From assembly GCF_900182705.1 (NCBI RefSeq), contig NZ_FXTP01000017.1, forward strand, positions 1 through 64,000: DNA of 64,000 nt. Reading direction: 5' to 3'. This DNA is from Gracilimonas mengyeensis (GTDB taxonomy: Bacteria > Bacteroidota > Rhodothermia > Balneolales > Balneolaceae). The notes under the pieces are model-generated. The model was not told the DNA's origin, made no database searches, and was given only the letters and a program-made list of their open reading frames with translations. Of the stretch, positions 1 to 10,221 are shown in pieces (positions within the stretch are counted from its first letter, which is position 1; each line of letters opens with the position of its first letter). The translations under genes and the position numbers were made by a program.

Positions 1-422
1 TGGGTATCCTGGAATACGGTTTGATCCGCGATCTCGTTGATGTCGCCAGCCAAAGCTGCGATCTGGTCGCCGATGTAAGCGCGCTCGTCATCACCAAGAG
101 TGTCGTTAGCAGCTTGCGTGGCCAGACCTTTCATTTCAACCAGGTTGTCCATTACCGTACTGAAGCTGGACTCAGCAATATCCAATACAGATTTGGCATC
201 TCCTACGTTACGCAGGGCTTGATCCAAACCTTCTACACGGCTGTTCAATTTAGTGGCGATAGAATATCCGGCAGCGTCATCTTCGGCCTTGTTGATACGA
301 AGACCTGTGGACATACGCAGCTGGTTGTCCGCCATACTTTTATTAATCTTGTTCAGTGAAAGCTGAGCATCCAGTGACTGGATGTTCGTATTCACTCTGT
401 TTAAATCACCAAAACTTGCCAT
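1..422 (-). CDS. flagellin, 5' part (truncated by window edge)
   Basis: First 140 codons of a flagellin, the filament subunit exported through the flagellar type III apparatus. It starts at the ATG complementary to 420-422 and stays open to base 1. The encoded N-terminal D0/D1 coiled-coil region is almost identical to the complete flagellin at 1090-2037: I see about three amino-acid differences (for example LGDDER against LGADER) and otherwise scattered synonymous changes. The first 60 or so bases and the leader immediately upstream are identical in the two genes, which points to recent tandem duplication or gene conversion. The rest of the gene, including the C-terminal coiled coil, lies outside the window. 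Confidence 0.93.
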   Translation of the reverse strand, partial: MASFGDLNRVNTNIQSLDAQLSLNKINKSMADNQLRMSTGLRINKAEDDAAGYSIATKLNSRVEGLDQALRNVGDAKSVLDIAESSFSTVMDNLVEMKGLATQAANDTLGDDERAYIGDQIAALAGDINEIADQTVFQDT

Positions 423-485
423 AATGATTCACCTTTGAGTTTGTTGTGGTTCGTTGCTTAATGCTTTTGCGTTTGGTTATTTAAG

Positions 486-514
486 TTATCGTACCCAAAA
501 AGACGGTCTTAAAT
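486..514 (-). promoter_or_regulatory. candidate flagellin promoter (sigma-28-like), first gene
   Basis: Reading the minus strand, TTTAAG is followed about 15 bases later by TACGATAA, resembling the sigma-28 (FliA) -10 GCCGATAA with a weak TAAA-type -35. The same arrangement is found upstream of the second flagellin (2102-2130) although bases between the two boxes differ there. It lies 64 bases upstream of the start codon. The match is partial, so the sigma factor is inference. Confidence 0.35.
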
Positions 515-585
515 TTTATTTTAGTTATTTGTTGAAATTATTTTCGATTGCAATCCGCCCCCCTAATCATCTGACGGCTTGTACT

Positions 586-755
586 CATCTGACGGCTAAC
601 TTTACGCCCCGTGCACCCAACCCTACAGAGAGCCGTCCGATGAATGTCTTCAGCCTCGATATTTTTTCGTAAGTGTTGATACTTTGGAAATCGTCGGACC
701 GCTGATACATTATTTTCTTCCAATAGCCTTTCCCGAATCGGTCAGACGAAAATTG
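586..755. repeat. 170-bp two-hairpin repeat, copy 1
   Basis: Copy 1 of a four-member family found only around the flagellin genes here. It opens with CATCTGACGGCT, matched about 30 bases later by AGCCGTCCGATGAAT (first imperfect inverted repeat). After a spacer containing TCGATATTTTT it has GTCGGACCGCTGATAC, matched by CGGTCAGACGAAAATTG (second inverted repeat). An extra copy of the first arm lies just outside at 568-580. The small open reading frames over it are repeats of the same frame and not genes. Confidence 0.85.
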
Positions 756-814
756 TAGAGTGAAGACAAGAACATTGAATATTGAATATTGAAAATTGCT
801 TTAAACCCCATATT

Positions 815-982
815 CATCTGACGGCTAACTTTACGCCCCGTACCTGCAATCCTGCAGAGAGCCGTCCGATGAATCTTTTCCGCTTCGATGTTTTTCGTAA
901 GAGTCGATACTGAGGAAATCGTCGGACCGCTGATACATTGTTTCTTCCAATACCCTTTCCCGAAGCGGTCAGACGAAAATTG
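815..982. repeat. 170-bp two-hairpin repeat, copy 2
   Basis: Same architecture as 586-755: CATCTGACGGCT with AGCCGTCCGATGAAT, then GTCGGACCGCTGATAC with AGCGGTCAGACGAAAATTG. This copy is separated from copy 1 by an AT-rich stretch with short direct repeats of ATTGAATATTGA (772-797). It sits between copy 1 and the flagellin terminator. Confidence 0.85.
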
Positions 983-1025
983 AGGCCTAATGATTATTCA
1001 CTCTTAATTACCTACATCCCCTAAA

Positions 1026-1061
1026 CAAAAAAATCCATGCCCTCCTTTCGGAAAGCATGGA
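1026..1061 (-). terminator. Rho-independent terminator of the complete flagellin gene
   Basis: On the minus strand, a 12-bp stem (TCCATGC paired with GCATGGA and extended by G-U and G-C pairs) closes a GAAA tetraloop and is followed by seven T. It lies about 30 bases after the flagellin stop codon. Confidence 0.9.
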
Positions 1062-1089
1062 CTGATTACGTTGGCTTTACTACTTCGGA

Positions 1090-2037
1090 TTAACCGAGGA
1101 AGCCAAGTACAGATTGTGGTCCCATGTTGGCCTGAGCCAGAGCAGAAGTAGAAGTCTGCTGCAGAATCTGCAGTCGTACAGACTCAGATTGCTCCTTGGC
1201 AAAGTCAGCATCCATGATGCGGCTGGCAGCAGAACTGTTGGCCGAGATGGATTGTGACAGGGTTACTTCACGGGTACTCAATGAAGACTGTGCCATACCG
1301 ATCTGGTTTACACGGTCGTTCATAGAACCGATGGCTGTGTCAATTGAGTCGATAAAGTCACGGTAGTCAGTAGCTGTTGCAGCTGTACCACCACCGGTTT
1401 CGAATGTCAGGGCTCCTTGCTGTCCACCAGAGGTAGAAACGGCAATGTTACCACTCGCTACATCAGTACCTACACTGCTGAACAGTGCGCTGATGTTTAC
1501 AGCGTCGATAGAAGCGTCAAGTGTATCAGAAGAACGCTCGCCAACCTGGAAGGTCAGGCTCAGGGTTCCGGAGAAAGCACTCGCGCCAGTGTTTGCAGGG
1601 TCACCGTTTAATAACTGGGTGTCCTGGAATACAGTTTGGTCAGCAATTTCGTTAACGTCGCTGGCCAAAGCAGCAATCTGGTCGCCAATATAAGCACGCT
1701 CGTCGGCACCAAGGGTGTCGTTAGCAGCTTGCGTGGCCAGACCTTTCATTTCAACCAGGTTGTCCATAACGGTACTGAAGCTGGACTCAGCAATATCCAA
1801 TACAGATTTTGCATCCCCTACGTTACGCAGGGCCTGATCCAAGCCTTCAACACGGCTGTTCAATTTAGTGGCGATAGAATATCCGGCAGCGTCGTCTTCG
1901 GCCTTATTGATACGAAGACCTGTGGACATACGCAGCTGGTTGTCCGCCATACTTTTATTAATCTTGTTCAGTGAAAGCTGAGCATCCAGTGACTGGATGT
2001 TCGTATTCACTCTGTTTAAATCACCAAAACTTGCCAT
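1090..2037 (-). CDS. flagellin (complete)
   Basis: A 315-residue flagellin, the structural subunit of the flagellar filament. The N-terminal D0/D1 helices (residues 1-140, with the conserved 'STGLRINKAEDDAAGYSIA' block) and the C-terminal helices (about 230-315, ending ANMGPQSVLGFLG) are well conserved. The variable middle is short, about 90 residues, so the outer D2/D3 domains are reduced. The start at 2037 is preceded on the minus strand by AAAGGTGAATCATT, a fair ribosome site. Its neighbour at 1-422 is a near-copy, giving a tandem pair with separate leaders and, for this gene, its own terminator, so each may be transcribed alone. No other flagellar genes are in the window. Confidence 0.97.
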   Translation of the reverse strand: MASFGDLNRVNTNIQSLDAQLSLNKINKSMADNQLRMSTGLRINKAEDDAAGYSIATKLNSRVEGLDQALRNVGDAKSVLDIAESSFSTVMDNLVEMKGLATQAANDTLGADERAYIGDQIAALASDVNEIADQTVFQDTQLLNGDPANTGASAFSGTLSLTFQVGERSSDTLDASIDAVNISALFSSVGTDVASGNIAVSTSGGQQGALTFETGGGTAATATDYRDFIDSIDTAIGSMNDRVNQIGMAQSSLSTREVTLSQSISANSSAASRIMDADFAKEQSESVRLQILQQTSTSALAQANMGPQSVLGFLG

Positions 2038-2101
2038 AATGATTCACCTTTGAGTTTGTTGTGGTTCGTTGCTTAATGCTTTTTGCGTTTGGTTACTGCA
2101 G

Positions 2102-2130
2102 TTATCGTACGCGAAAAGGCGGTCTTAAAT
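2102..2130 (-). promoter_or_regulatory. candidate flagellin promoter (sigma-28-like), second gene
   Basis: The minus strand carries TTTAAG then TACGATAA, 65 bases before the start codon, at the same distance and spacing as in the first flagellin gene (486-514). Conservation of the boxes while the bases between them differ supports a real promoter. The sigma-28 assignment is inference from a 6-of-8 match to GCCGATAA. Confidence 0.35.
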
Positions 2131-2201
2131 TTTATTTTAGTTATTTGTTGAAATTATTTTCGATTGCAATCCTACCCCATAATCATCTGACGGCTCGTAC
2201 T

Positions 2202-2372
2202 CATCTGACGGCTGGCTTTACGCCCCGTACCTTCAACCTTACAGAGAGCCGTCCGATGAATGTCTTCGGCCTCGATATTTTTTGGTAAGTGTTGATACTG
2301 AGGAAATCGTCGGACCGCTGAAACTTCTTTACCTCTCCAACTTTTTCCCATAGCGGTCGGATGAGGCTTGGG
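2202..2372. repeat. 170-bp two-hairpin repeat, copy 3
   Basis: Same order of elements as copy 1: CATCTGACGGCTGG with AGCCGTCCGATGAATG, then GTCGGACCGCTGA with AGCGGTCGGATGAGG. An additional first arm lies just upstream (2184-2194), as in copy 1, so copies 1 and 3 are the orthologous positions in the duplicated flagellin unit. Confidence 0.85.
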
Positions 2373-2546
2373 GTGCTCCATTGCATGCCAAACAACCCAA
2401 ACAGTATAGAAGTCTAAGACTTCTCTGGTTCATGGTATTTGCCATGTCTGCAAAACTCAGGGCTTCTGCTTTTCAGTTACAAACTGAAAAGATCATTGGG
2501 AAATATGTAACTGAAAGATGGAAGATTACAAATTTGCCCCGTACAT

Positions 2547-2717
2547 CATCCGACGGCTGGCTTTACGTCCCGTCACCTCAATCCTGCAAAGAGCCGTCTG
2601 ATGAATTTTGAAGGCCAGGTTCCTTAAGTGAGTTTTAGTGCTATCGAAATCGTCAGACCGCTGAGACTTCTTTCCCTCACCGGCTTTTTCCTGAAGCGGT
2701 CGGACGAGGGTTGGGGT
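2547..2717. repeat. 170-bp two-hairpin repeat, copy 4
   Basis: The most diverged copy: CATCCGACGGCTGG with AGCCGTCTGATGAAT, then GTCAGACCGCTGAG with AGCGGTCGGACGAGG. Changes in one arm are partly matched in the other (for example GTCAGACCGCT against AGCGGTCGGAC keeps most pairs), suggesting that the paired structure matters. Between this copy and the ArsR start (2718-2841) there is only AT-rich sequence. Confidence 0.8.
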
Positions 2718-2841
2718 TAATACCCTTTTCTTGTGATGACTCTTTCTCCTCTTTTTAAGACTAACATCTCTTACTGCAAAAAATAATTTTTTCTGATTAT
2801 TGACAGTGATGTTGATCTCTATTATTTTACCAATCAGTTAA

Positions 2842-2857
2842 TTAACTATTTAGTTAA
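2842..2857. promoter_or_regulatory. candidate ArsR operator
   Basis: A perfect inverted repeat, TTAACTA-TT-TAGTTAA, 14 bases before the ArsR start. Position and size fit an autoregulatory site of the ArsR/SmtB-type regulator that follows. A second ArsR gene at 46298 has two 16-bp palindromes of related sequence upstream. Confidence 0.5.
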
Positions 2858-2871
2858 ATAAATAATTATTC

Positions 2872-3216
2872 ATGCCAGCAGATCAACTCAGTACTACGTT
2901 TCAAGCTTTAGCCGACCCTACACGCCGTGCCATTCTCTCCAGTTTAACCACAGGAGAAAAAACGGTTTCCGATTTGGCTGAACCGTTTGATATGAGCATG
3001 CCGGCAATCACCAAGCATTTGAAAGTGCTGGAAAAAGCACAATTGATTGAACGGAGCCGGAAAGCTCAATACCGTCCCTGCCGGCTTCATCCCGAACCCC
3101 TGAAGGACATTGACGAATGGATGGAACAGTATCGCAAATTTTTTGAGGCAAGCTTTGACCGCCTGGATGATTATTTAAAACAAATACAAACTAAAGAGGA
3201 TAACAATGACGGATGA
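2872..3216 (+). CDS. ArsR-family transcriptional regulator
   Basis: A 114-residue winged-helix protein. The segment 'FQALADPTRRAILSSL' (residues 10-25) and the recognition helix 'MSMPAITKHLKVLEKA' (about 43-58) are typical of ArsR regulators that are paired with AHSA1/SRPBCC proteins. No clustered metal-binding cysteines are present, so it is probably not an arsenic or metal sensor; the ligand is unknown. It overlaps the next gene by 11 bases, so the two are translationally coupled, and it probably represses the 2872-6465 run through the palindrome at 2842-2857. Confidence 0.92.
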   Translation: MPADQLSTTFQALADPTRRAILSSLTTGEKTVSDLAEPFDMSMPAITKHLKVLEKAQLIERSRKAQYRPCRLHPEPLKDIDEWMEQYRKFFEASFDRLDDYLKQIQTKEDNNDG

Positions 3217-3700
3217 TAAGATGAAGGTAGAAACCGAAGGACGAAAACTGATTATGAAACGCATCTTTGAGGCTCCACCCCAGCTGATGTTCGAGGTATG
3301 GTCGAGTTGCGAACACTTGATGCACTGGTGGGGACCAAAGGAATGGCCTATAAATGAATGTGACATGGACTTTCGGGTAGGAGGAACCTGGCTCTATTGT
3401 ATGCGGGGCCCCAATGAAGGAGATGAAGCATGGGGAAAAGTGATTTATGAAGAAATCCACAAGCCCACAAAAATTATTTATCGGGACTATTTCTCGGATA
3501 GTGAAGGGAACATCAATGAAAATCTACCCGGTTCCAAAACCGTGCTGGAGTTTAAGGAACACAATGGAATGACCCGGCAGGTAAGCACTACGTGGTATGA
3601 ATCACCCGAAAGCCTCCAAAAAGTTCTGGATATGGGTATGATTGAAGGCACCGAAAGCCAAATGGAGCGCCTGGATGAATACTTACCAACCTTACAATAA
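3206..3700 (+). CDS. SRPBCC (AHSA1-like) domain protein
   Basis: A 164-residue protein of the START/SRPBCC fold (Aha1-C-like), a hydrophobic-cavity fold that binds small ligands. Family signs are 'MKRIFEAPPQLMFEVWSS' near residue 17, 'WWGPKEWPI' at 39-47 and 'FRVGGTWLYCMRGP' at about 55-68. Biochemical function is not known for this family branch. Its start codon lies inside the ArsR gene, so the regulator and this protein form a pair, a recurring arrangement in bacteria. Cytoplasmic; no signal peptide. Confidence 0.88.
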   Translation: MTDDKMKVETEGRKLIMKRIFEAPPQLMFEVWSSCEHLMHWWGPKEWPINECDMDFRVGGTWLYCMRGPNEGDEAWGKVIYEEIHKPTKIIYRDYFSDSEGNINENLPGSKTVLEFKEHNGMTRQVSTTWYESPESLQKVLDMGMIEGTESQMERLDEYLPTLQ

Positions 3701-3714
3701 TGGAATACAGCCCC

Positions 3715-3735
3715 GTCAGGTTTCAAAAACCTGAC
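3715..3735. repeat. short perfect inverted repeat between genes
   Basis: GTCAGGTTT and AAACCTGAC separated by CAA, 14 bases after the SRPBCC stop codon. It could fold at a transcript end, but no T-run follows on either strand, so it is better read as a REP-like palindrome than as a terminator. Confidence 0.6.
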
Positions 3736-3855
3736 AGGTGTGTTTAAGAAGTTGTCGTATTCACGCCTTCAGTTTTCCGGATTTACCGGACCCTGTATCC
3801 AAAATTTGTAACACATTTAAAACGTCCTTGCAAATTCAATTCAATAAATAATGCT

Positions 3856-4773
3856 ATGAGTACACAAAAAATCATCCCTCACCTTTGGTTTGATGATCAA
3901 GCTGAAGAAGCTGCCCATTTTTATATGTCCTTGTTTAACAAGCATTCGGTTGAGACAGACAAAACCTATTACAACGAAGCTGGCCAAGAAATCCATGGGA
4001 AAAAAGCAGGTTCCGTGATGACGGTAGACTTTGAACTTGATGGCTATAAAATGATTGCTCTAAATGGCGGCCCTCATTTTAAATTTACGCCTGCTATCTC
4101 TTTCTATGTTACCTGTTCCACAGAGAATGAAGTGGACGAACTTTGGAAGGCGTTATCTAATGGAGGAACTCCTTTAATGCCTCTGGACCAATATGAATGG
4201 AGTAAAAAATATGGCTGGATTAAGGATAAATTCGGTCTAAGCTGGCAAATTTCGTTGGGTAAACTGGATGATGTACACGGCCAAAAAATCATTCCTTGCC
4301 TCATGTATGTAAGTAAAGAAGGCGAGGCTGAAGAAGCCATTACGCTCTACACTTCCCTTTTCGATAATTCAGAAATCACCGGGATATTGCGATATGGTAA
4401 AGACGAAAATCAGCCTGAGGGCAGCGTGAAACACAGCCAGTTTCTACTTAATAAAGAAGAAGTTTTCATGGCCATGGACAGCTCGTCCGAACACGCTGAA
4501 TTTACTTTTAATGAAGCGATATCGCTACTGGTTCAATGCGAAGATCAGGATGAGATCAATCATTTTTGGGAGAAGCTTTCAGCTGCCCCCAAGGCTGAAC
4601 AATGTGGCTGGCTGAAAGACAAATTCGGCCTTTCCTGGCAGGTGGTTCCGAAGGGAATGAATGAAATGCTAAATGCTGATGATCCCCAAAAAACCAAACG
4701 GGCAATGAATGCCATGCTTCAAATGAAGAAACTTGACATACAAAAATTAAAGGACGCTTTCGAAGGTAATTAA
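3856..4773 (+). CDS. two-domain PhnB-like VOC family protein
   Basis: A 305-residue protein made of two copies of the PhnB/3-demethylubiquinone-methyltransferase-like VOC domain. The first begins at 'KIIPHLWFDDQAEEAAHFY' (about 5-23) and the second at 'KIIPCLMYVSKEGEAEEA' (about 144-161); both end in 'WLKDKFGLSWQ' or 'WIKDKFGLSWQI'. VOC proteins are metal-dependent dioxygenases, isomerases or resistance proteins; the substrate here is unknown. The start is the ATG at 3856. It lies 155 bases after the ArsR-SRPBCC pair on the same strand and may belong to the same stress-response group. Confidence 0.88.
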   Translation: MSTQKIIPHLWFDDQAEEAAHFYMSLFNKHSVETDKTYYNEAGQEIHGKKAGSVMTVDFELDGYKMIALNGGPHFKFTPAISFYVTCSTENEVDELWKALSNGGTPLMPLDQYEWSKKYGWIKDKFGLSWQISLGKLDDVHGQKIIPCLMYVSKEGEAEEAITLYTSLFDNSEITGILRYGKDENQPEGSVKHSQFLLNKEEVFMAMDSSSEHAEFTFNEAISLLVQCEDQDEINHFWEKLSAAPKAEQCGWLKDKFGLSWQVVPKGMNEMLNADDPQKTKRAMNAMLQMKKLDIQKLKDAFEGN

Positions 4774-4838
4774 CTTAGCGTTCTTCGTGCCCTTTGCGGT
4801 TGTATTTTGTTAACCGCTAAGGTGCAAAGAGTGCAAGA
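4774..4838. repeat. imperfect palindrome of the CGCAAAG/CTTTGCG class
   Basis: Arms TCTTCGTGCCCTTTGCGGTT and AACCGCTAAGGTGCAAAGAG face each other around TGTATTTTG. Similar palindromes occur at 23168-23232 and, with different arms, around the gene at 22153. No protein or terminator signal explains it. Confidence 0.65.
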
Positions 4839-4910
4839 CTAAACCACTCTGCCCTGAAAGTGCTGGGTTTTACCCCTGAGCTGGGATCAATAAAATAAAC
4901 AACTAAACCA

Positions 4911-5363
4911 ATGAAAGACCGAGCCATACATATTTCCAGAGAATTTGATGCGCCAAGAGCGCTGGTTTTTGAAGCCTTCAGCCAACACGAGCATATCGGC
5001 AAGTGGTGGGGCCCCGATGGCTTCTCAACATCCACCAAAAGCATGGCATTTGCCATAGGCGGTGAATGGATCTTTACCATGCACGGCCCGGATGGTACCG
5101 ACTACCCCAACCGCGTGGTTTATACTGAAATAGACAAACCAAAGCTGTTGAAATACGATCACTTTGCCAATTATGAGGATAATGGAGAACCTCCTCATTT
5201 CAAAACAACCATCACTTTTAAGGAAGCGAATGGAAAAACTACGATTGAAATTAATATGCTCTTCCCAACTGCTAAGAAACGAGAGCAAGCCGCAGAATTT
5301 GGTGCTGTGGAAGGAGGACATCAAACACTTACACGGTTGTCTGAATTTTTGACGAATCACTAA
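4911..5363 (+). CDS. SRPBCC (AHSA1-like) domain protein
   Basis: A 150-residue START-fold protein related to the one at 3206. It shows 'ISREFDAPRALVFEAFSQ' (7-24), 'KWWGPDGFSTSTK' (30-42) and 'AIGGEWIFTMHGPDGT' (46-61). The C-terminal helix 'GAVEGGHQTLTRLSEFL' is the usual ending. Function unknown beyond the ligand-binding fold. It is followed after 29 bases by a VOC gene, repeating the SRPBCC-VOC order of the two upstream genes, as if the pair had duplicated. Confidence 0.88.
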   Translation: MKDRAIHISREFDAPRALVFEAFSQHEHIGKWWGPDGFSTSTKSMAFAIGGEWIFTMHGPDGTDYPNRVVYTEIDKPKLLKYDHFANYEDNGEPPHFKTTITFKEANGKTTIEINMLFPTAKKREQAAEFGAVEGGHQTLTRLSEFLTNH

Positions 5364-5392
5364 TCAATTTGTAACAATTAACCAAAAAAACC

Positions 5393-5818
5393 ATGCCAAC
5401 TATCAATCCATATCTCAATTTCCAGGGAAACACAGAAGAAGCTTTCAACTTCTATAAATCCATTTTTGGCGGAGATTTTATTGGAGGAATCAGTCGCTTT
5501 AAAGATACCCCCGAAGCAGAAAAACTGTCCGGGAACGAATTAGATAAAATAATGCATATAGCCCTACCCTTTGGCGATGCGAATATGCTTATGGCTACCG
5601 ATGCCCTCGAATCCATGAATCAAAAGGTAAAACAGGGGAATAATATCTATTTATGCATTTCGGCCGACAGCAAGCAACAAGCCGATGACTTTTTTGCGGG
5701 TCTTGCCACTGGAGGAGATGTCGAGCTGGACATGCACGAAGCTTTTTGGGGTGATTACTTCGGGATGCTGAAAGACAAGTTTGGCATCAAATGGATGATT
5801 AGCTTTACTGATAGGTAA
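5393..5818 (+). CDS. PhnB-like VOC family protein
   Basis: A 141-residue single VOC domain. 'INPYLNFQGNTEEAFNFY' (4-21) and 'FKSIFGGDF'-like text are PhnB-family hallmarks, and 'MLKDKFGIKWMISF' closes the domain. Members of this branch are usually annotated as glyoxalase or bleomycin-resistance-like without known substrate. It is 29 bases downstream of the SRPBCC gene at 4911 and likely co-transcribed with it. Confidence 0.9.
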   Translation: MPTINPYLNFQGNTEEAFNFYKSIFGGDFIGGISRFKDTPEAEKLSGNELDKIMHIALPFGDANMLMATDALESMNQKVKQGNNIYLCISADSKQQADDFFAGLATGGDVELDMHEAFWGDYFGMLKDKFGIKWMISFTDR

Positions 5819-5907
5819 TAGATACACCATCAGCTTTAAAAGCTGGTTTTCGATGGCGTTACTAAGCCACACTTCTTAAACAAACTATCTCATAAACAGG
5901 ATATTCG

Positions 5908-6465
5908 ATGCCTAAAATTTCTGTGTACATTGCTACCAGCCTGGATGGTTTTATTGCCCGTAAAGATGGAGACATTGAATGGCTGCATACCAGCGGCCAA
6001 GGAAAGGTGGCTTCAGACGAAGACTTTGGCTATAAAGTATTCATGGAAAATATTGACGTTTTGCTGATGGGCCGAAATACTTTTGAAAAGGTTTTATCCT
6101 TTGGTGGAGAGTGGCCTTACGGGAAAAAGCCGGTGATAGTTCTCACCAGCCGTGCGATAGAAATTCCTAAGGAAATAAGTGAGACAGTTTCTTCTATGTC
6201 CGGTTCACCTGAAGAAATTGTATCCGCTTTGGATCAACAAGGATTTGAGGATTTATACCTGGATGGAGGATTCACCATTCAAAGGTTTTTAGAGGCTGGA
6301 TTGGTTAATGAGCTAACCGTCACGCGCATCCCTATCCTGATTGGAGAAGGCATTCCGCTTTTTGGTCCGCTAACCGAAGATATCCCCCTCAAACACCTGG
6401 AAACTCAATCCTGGAATAATGGTTTTGTGCAGAGCAGGTATAAGGTACTAAGTGGAGCATCATAA
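5908..6465 (+). CDS. RibD C-terminal domain (dihydrofolate-reductase-like) protein
   Basis: A 185-residue protein of the RibD-C/YwjB group, NADPH-dependent reductase-like fold. It starts 'ISVYIATSLDGFIARKDG' (4-21), has 'MGRNTFEKVLSFG' (about 52-64) and 'LYLDGGFTIQRFLEAGLV' (about 116-133), the expected order of strands and cofactor-binding loops. Lacks the deaminase half of RibD, so it is unlikely to act in riboflavin synthesis; the substrate is unknown. It is the last gene of the same-strand series starting at 2872 and converges with the beta-galactosidase gene. Confidence 0.88.
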   Translation: MPKISVYIATSLDGFIARKDGDIEWLHTSGQGKVASDEDFGYKVFMENIDVLLMGRNTFEKVLSFGGEWPYGKKPVIVLTSRAIEIPKEISETVSSMSGSPEEIVSALDQQGFEDLYLDGGFTIQRFLEAGLVNELTVTRIPILIGEGIPLFGPLTEDIPLKHLETQSWNNGFVQSRYKVLSGAS

Positions 6466-6525
6466 GATTACTCCACTTAATTCCTTGTCTTTTCCAGTAA
6501 ATTTTCAATGATAAATAACAGGATA

Positions 6526-9753
<3,228 letters not shown>

Positions 9754-9889
9754 TTAGGCTTGATGATAACGATAACATACTGAAACCAAAAAAACCAGTT
9801 AATTCAGTGGCTAATTCGAAAATGAGATCCCTTAAAGCCAAGATTCTCATAAACGTTTCGTAGCCTTTTAAATAGGATCATAAACAAAT

Positions 9890-9924
9890 AAAAAAACCAA
9901 CCAGGTTATTGCTTACCTGGCTGG
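9890..9924 (-). terminator. strong intrinsic terminator in the region upstream of the beta-galactosidase
   Basis: On the minus strand CCAGCCAGG and CCTGGTTGG form a 9-bp stem around GTAAGCAATAA-like loop sequence, followed by seven T. No protein gene on the minus strand ends here, so it must terminate either an untranslated RNA started near 10160 or a leader of the downstream beta-galactosidase gene. Confidence 0.7.
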
Positions 9925-10170
9925 CTTTTGGGTCTTGAGTAGAACGAAAATGTTGTGCTCATCTGCTACAGATCAACACAAACTCAATCAGCAATCCCAC
10001 CTTATAACACTTGGATTGCTGAGTCATCAATACCCATACGGCGCCATCATTAAAAACGCTACAATGTCTTTGAGATGATGTAGCGTTGTGCCCCTTTCCT
10101 GCGTATTGGCAAGTAACAAGGCTGAAATTATGAGCAGGTTTATCCTGAAATCGTAGCAAGTATAAAATTA
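9890..10170 (-). ncRNA. candidate structured RNA or leader between the beta-galactosidase and sigma genes
   Basis: The 477-base gap holds a series of minus-strand hairpins with no convincing protein: AACGCTACA with TGTAGCGTT followed by TTTTTA (10051-10087), AGCAATCC with GGATTGCT (9988-10022), TGTTGTG...CATCTG with CAGAT...CAACACA (9951-9981), and a final terminator at 9890-9924. A TATACT box lies on the minus strand near 10160. It does not show the conserved cores I know for tmRNA, RNase P RNA or SRP RNA. It could be a small RNA or an attenuating leader of the beta-galactosidase. A 66-codon frame here has no domain or ribosome site and is not called. Confidence 0.35.
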
Positions 10171-10221
10171 TCAGCGTACCCTTAACACTTAAGTGCCATA
10201 TTCAATATTGATATTTACCCG

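Noticed and set aside
21-1974. 112-codon plus-strand frames antisense to the flagellin genes
   Set aside because: They exist only because the flagellin coding sequence is conserved in both copies; no protein features.
454-2611. Open reading frames of 60-75 codons over the flagellin upstream regions (for example 454-672 and 2061-2288)
   Set aside because: They follow the repeated leader/two-hairpin DNA in parallel, have no ribosome site, and encode nothing recognisable; the similarity is of DNA, not of protein.
9959-10159. 66-codon minus-strand frame in the beta-galactosidase upstream region
   Set aside because: It spans strong hairpins and a terminator, lacks a ribosome site and shows no protein similarity; a structured RNA is a better reading.
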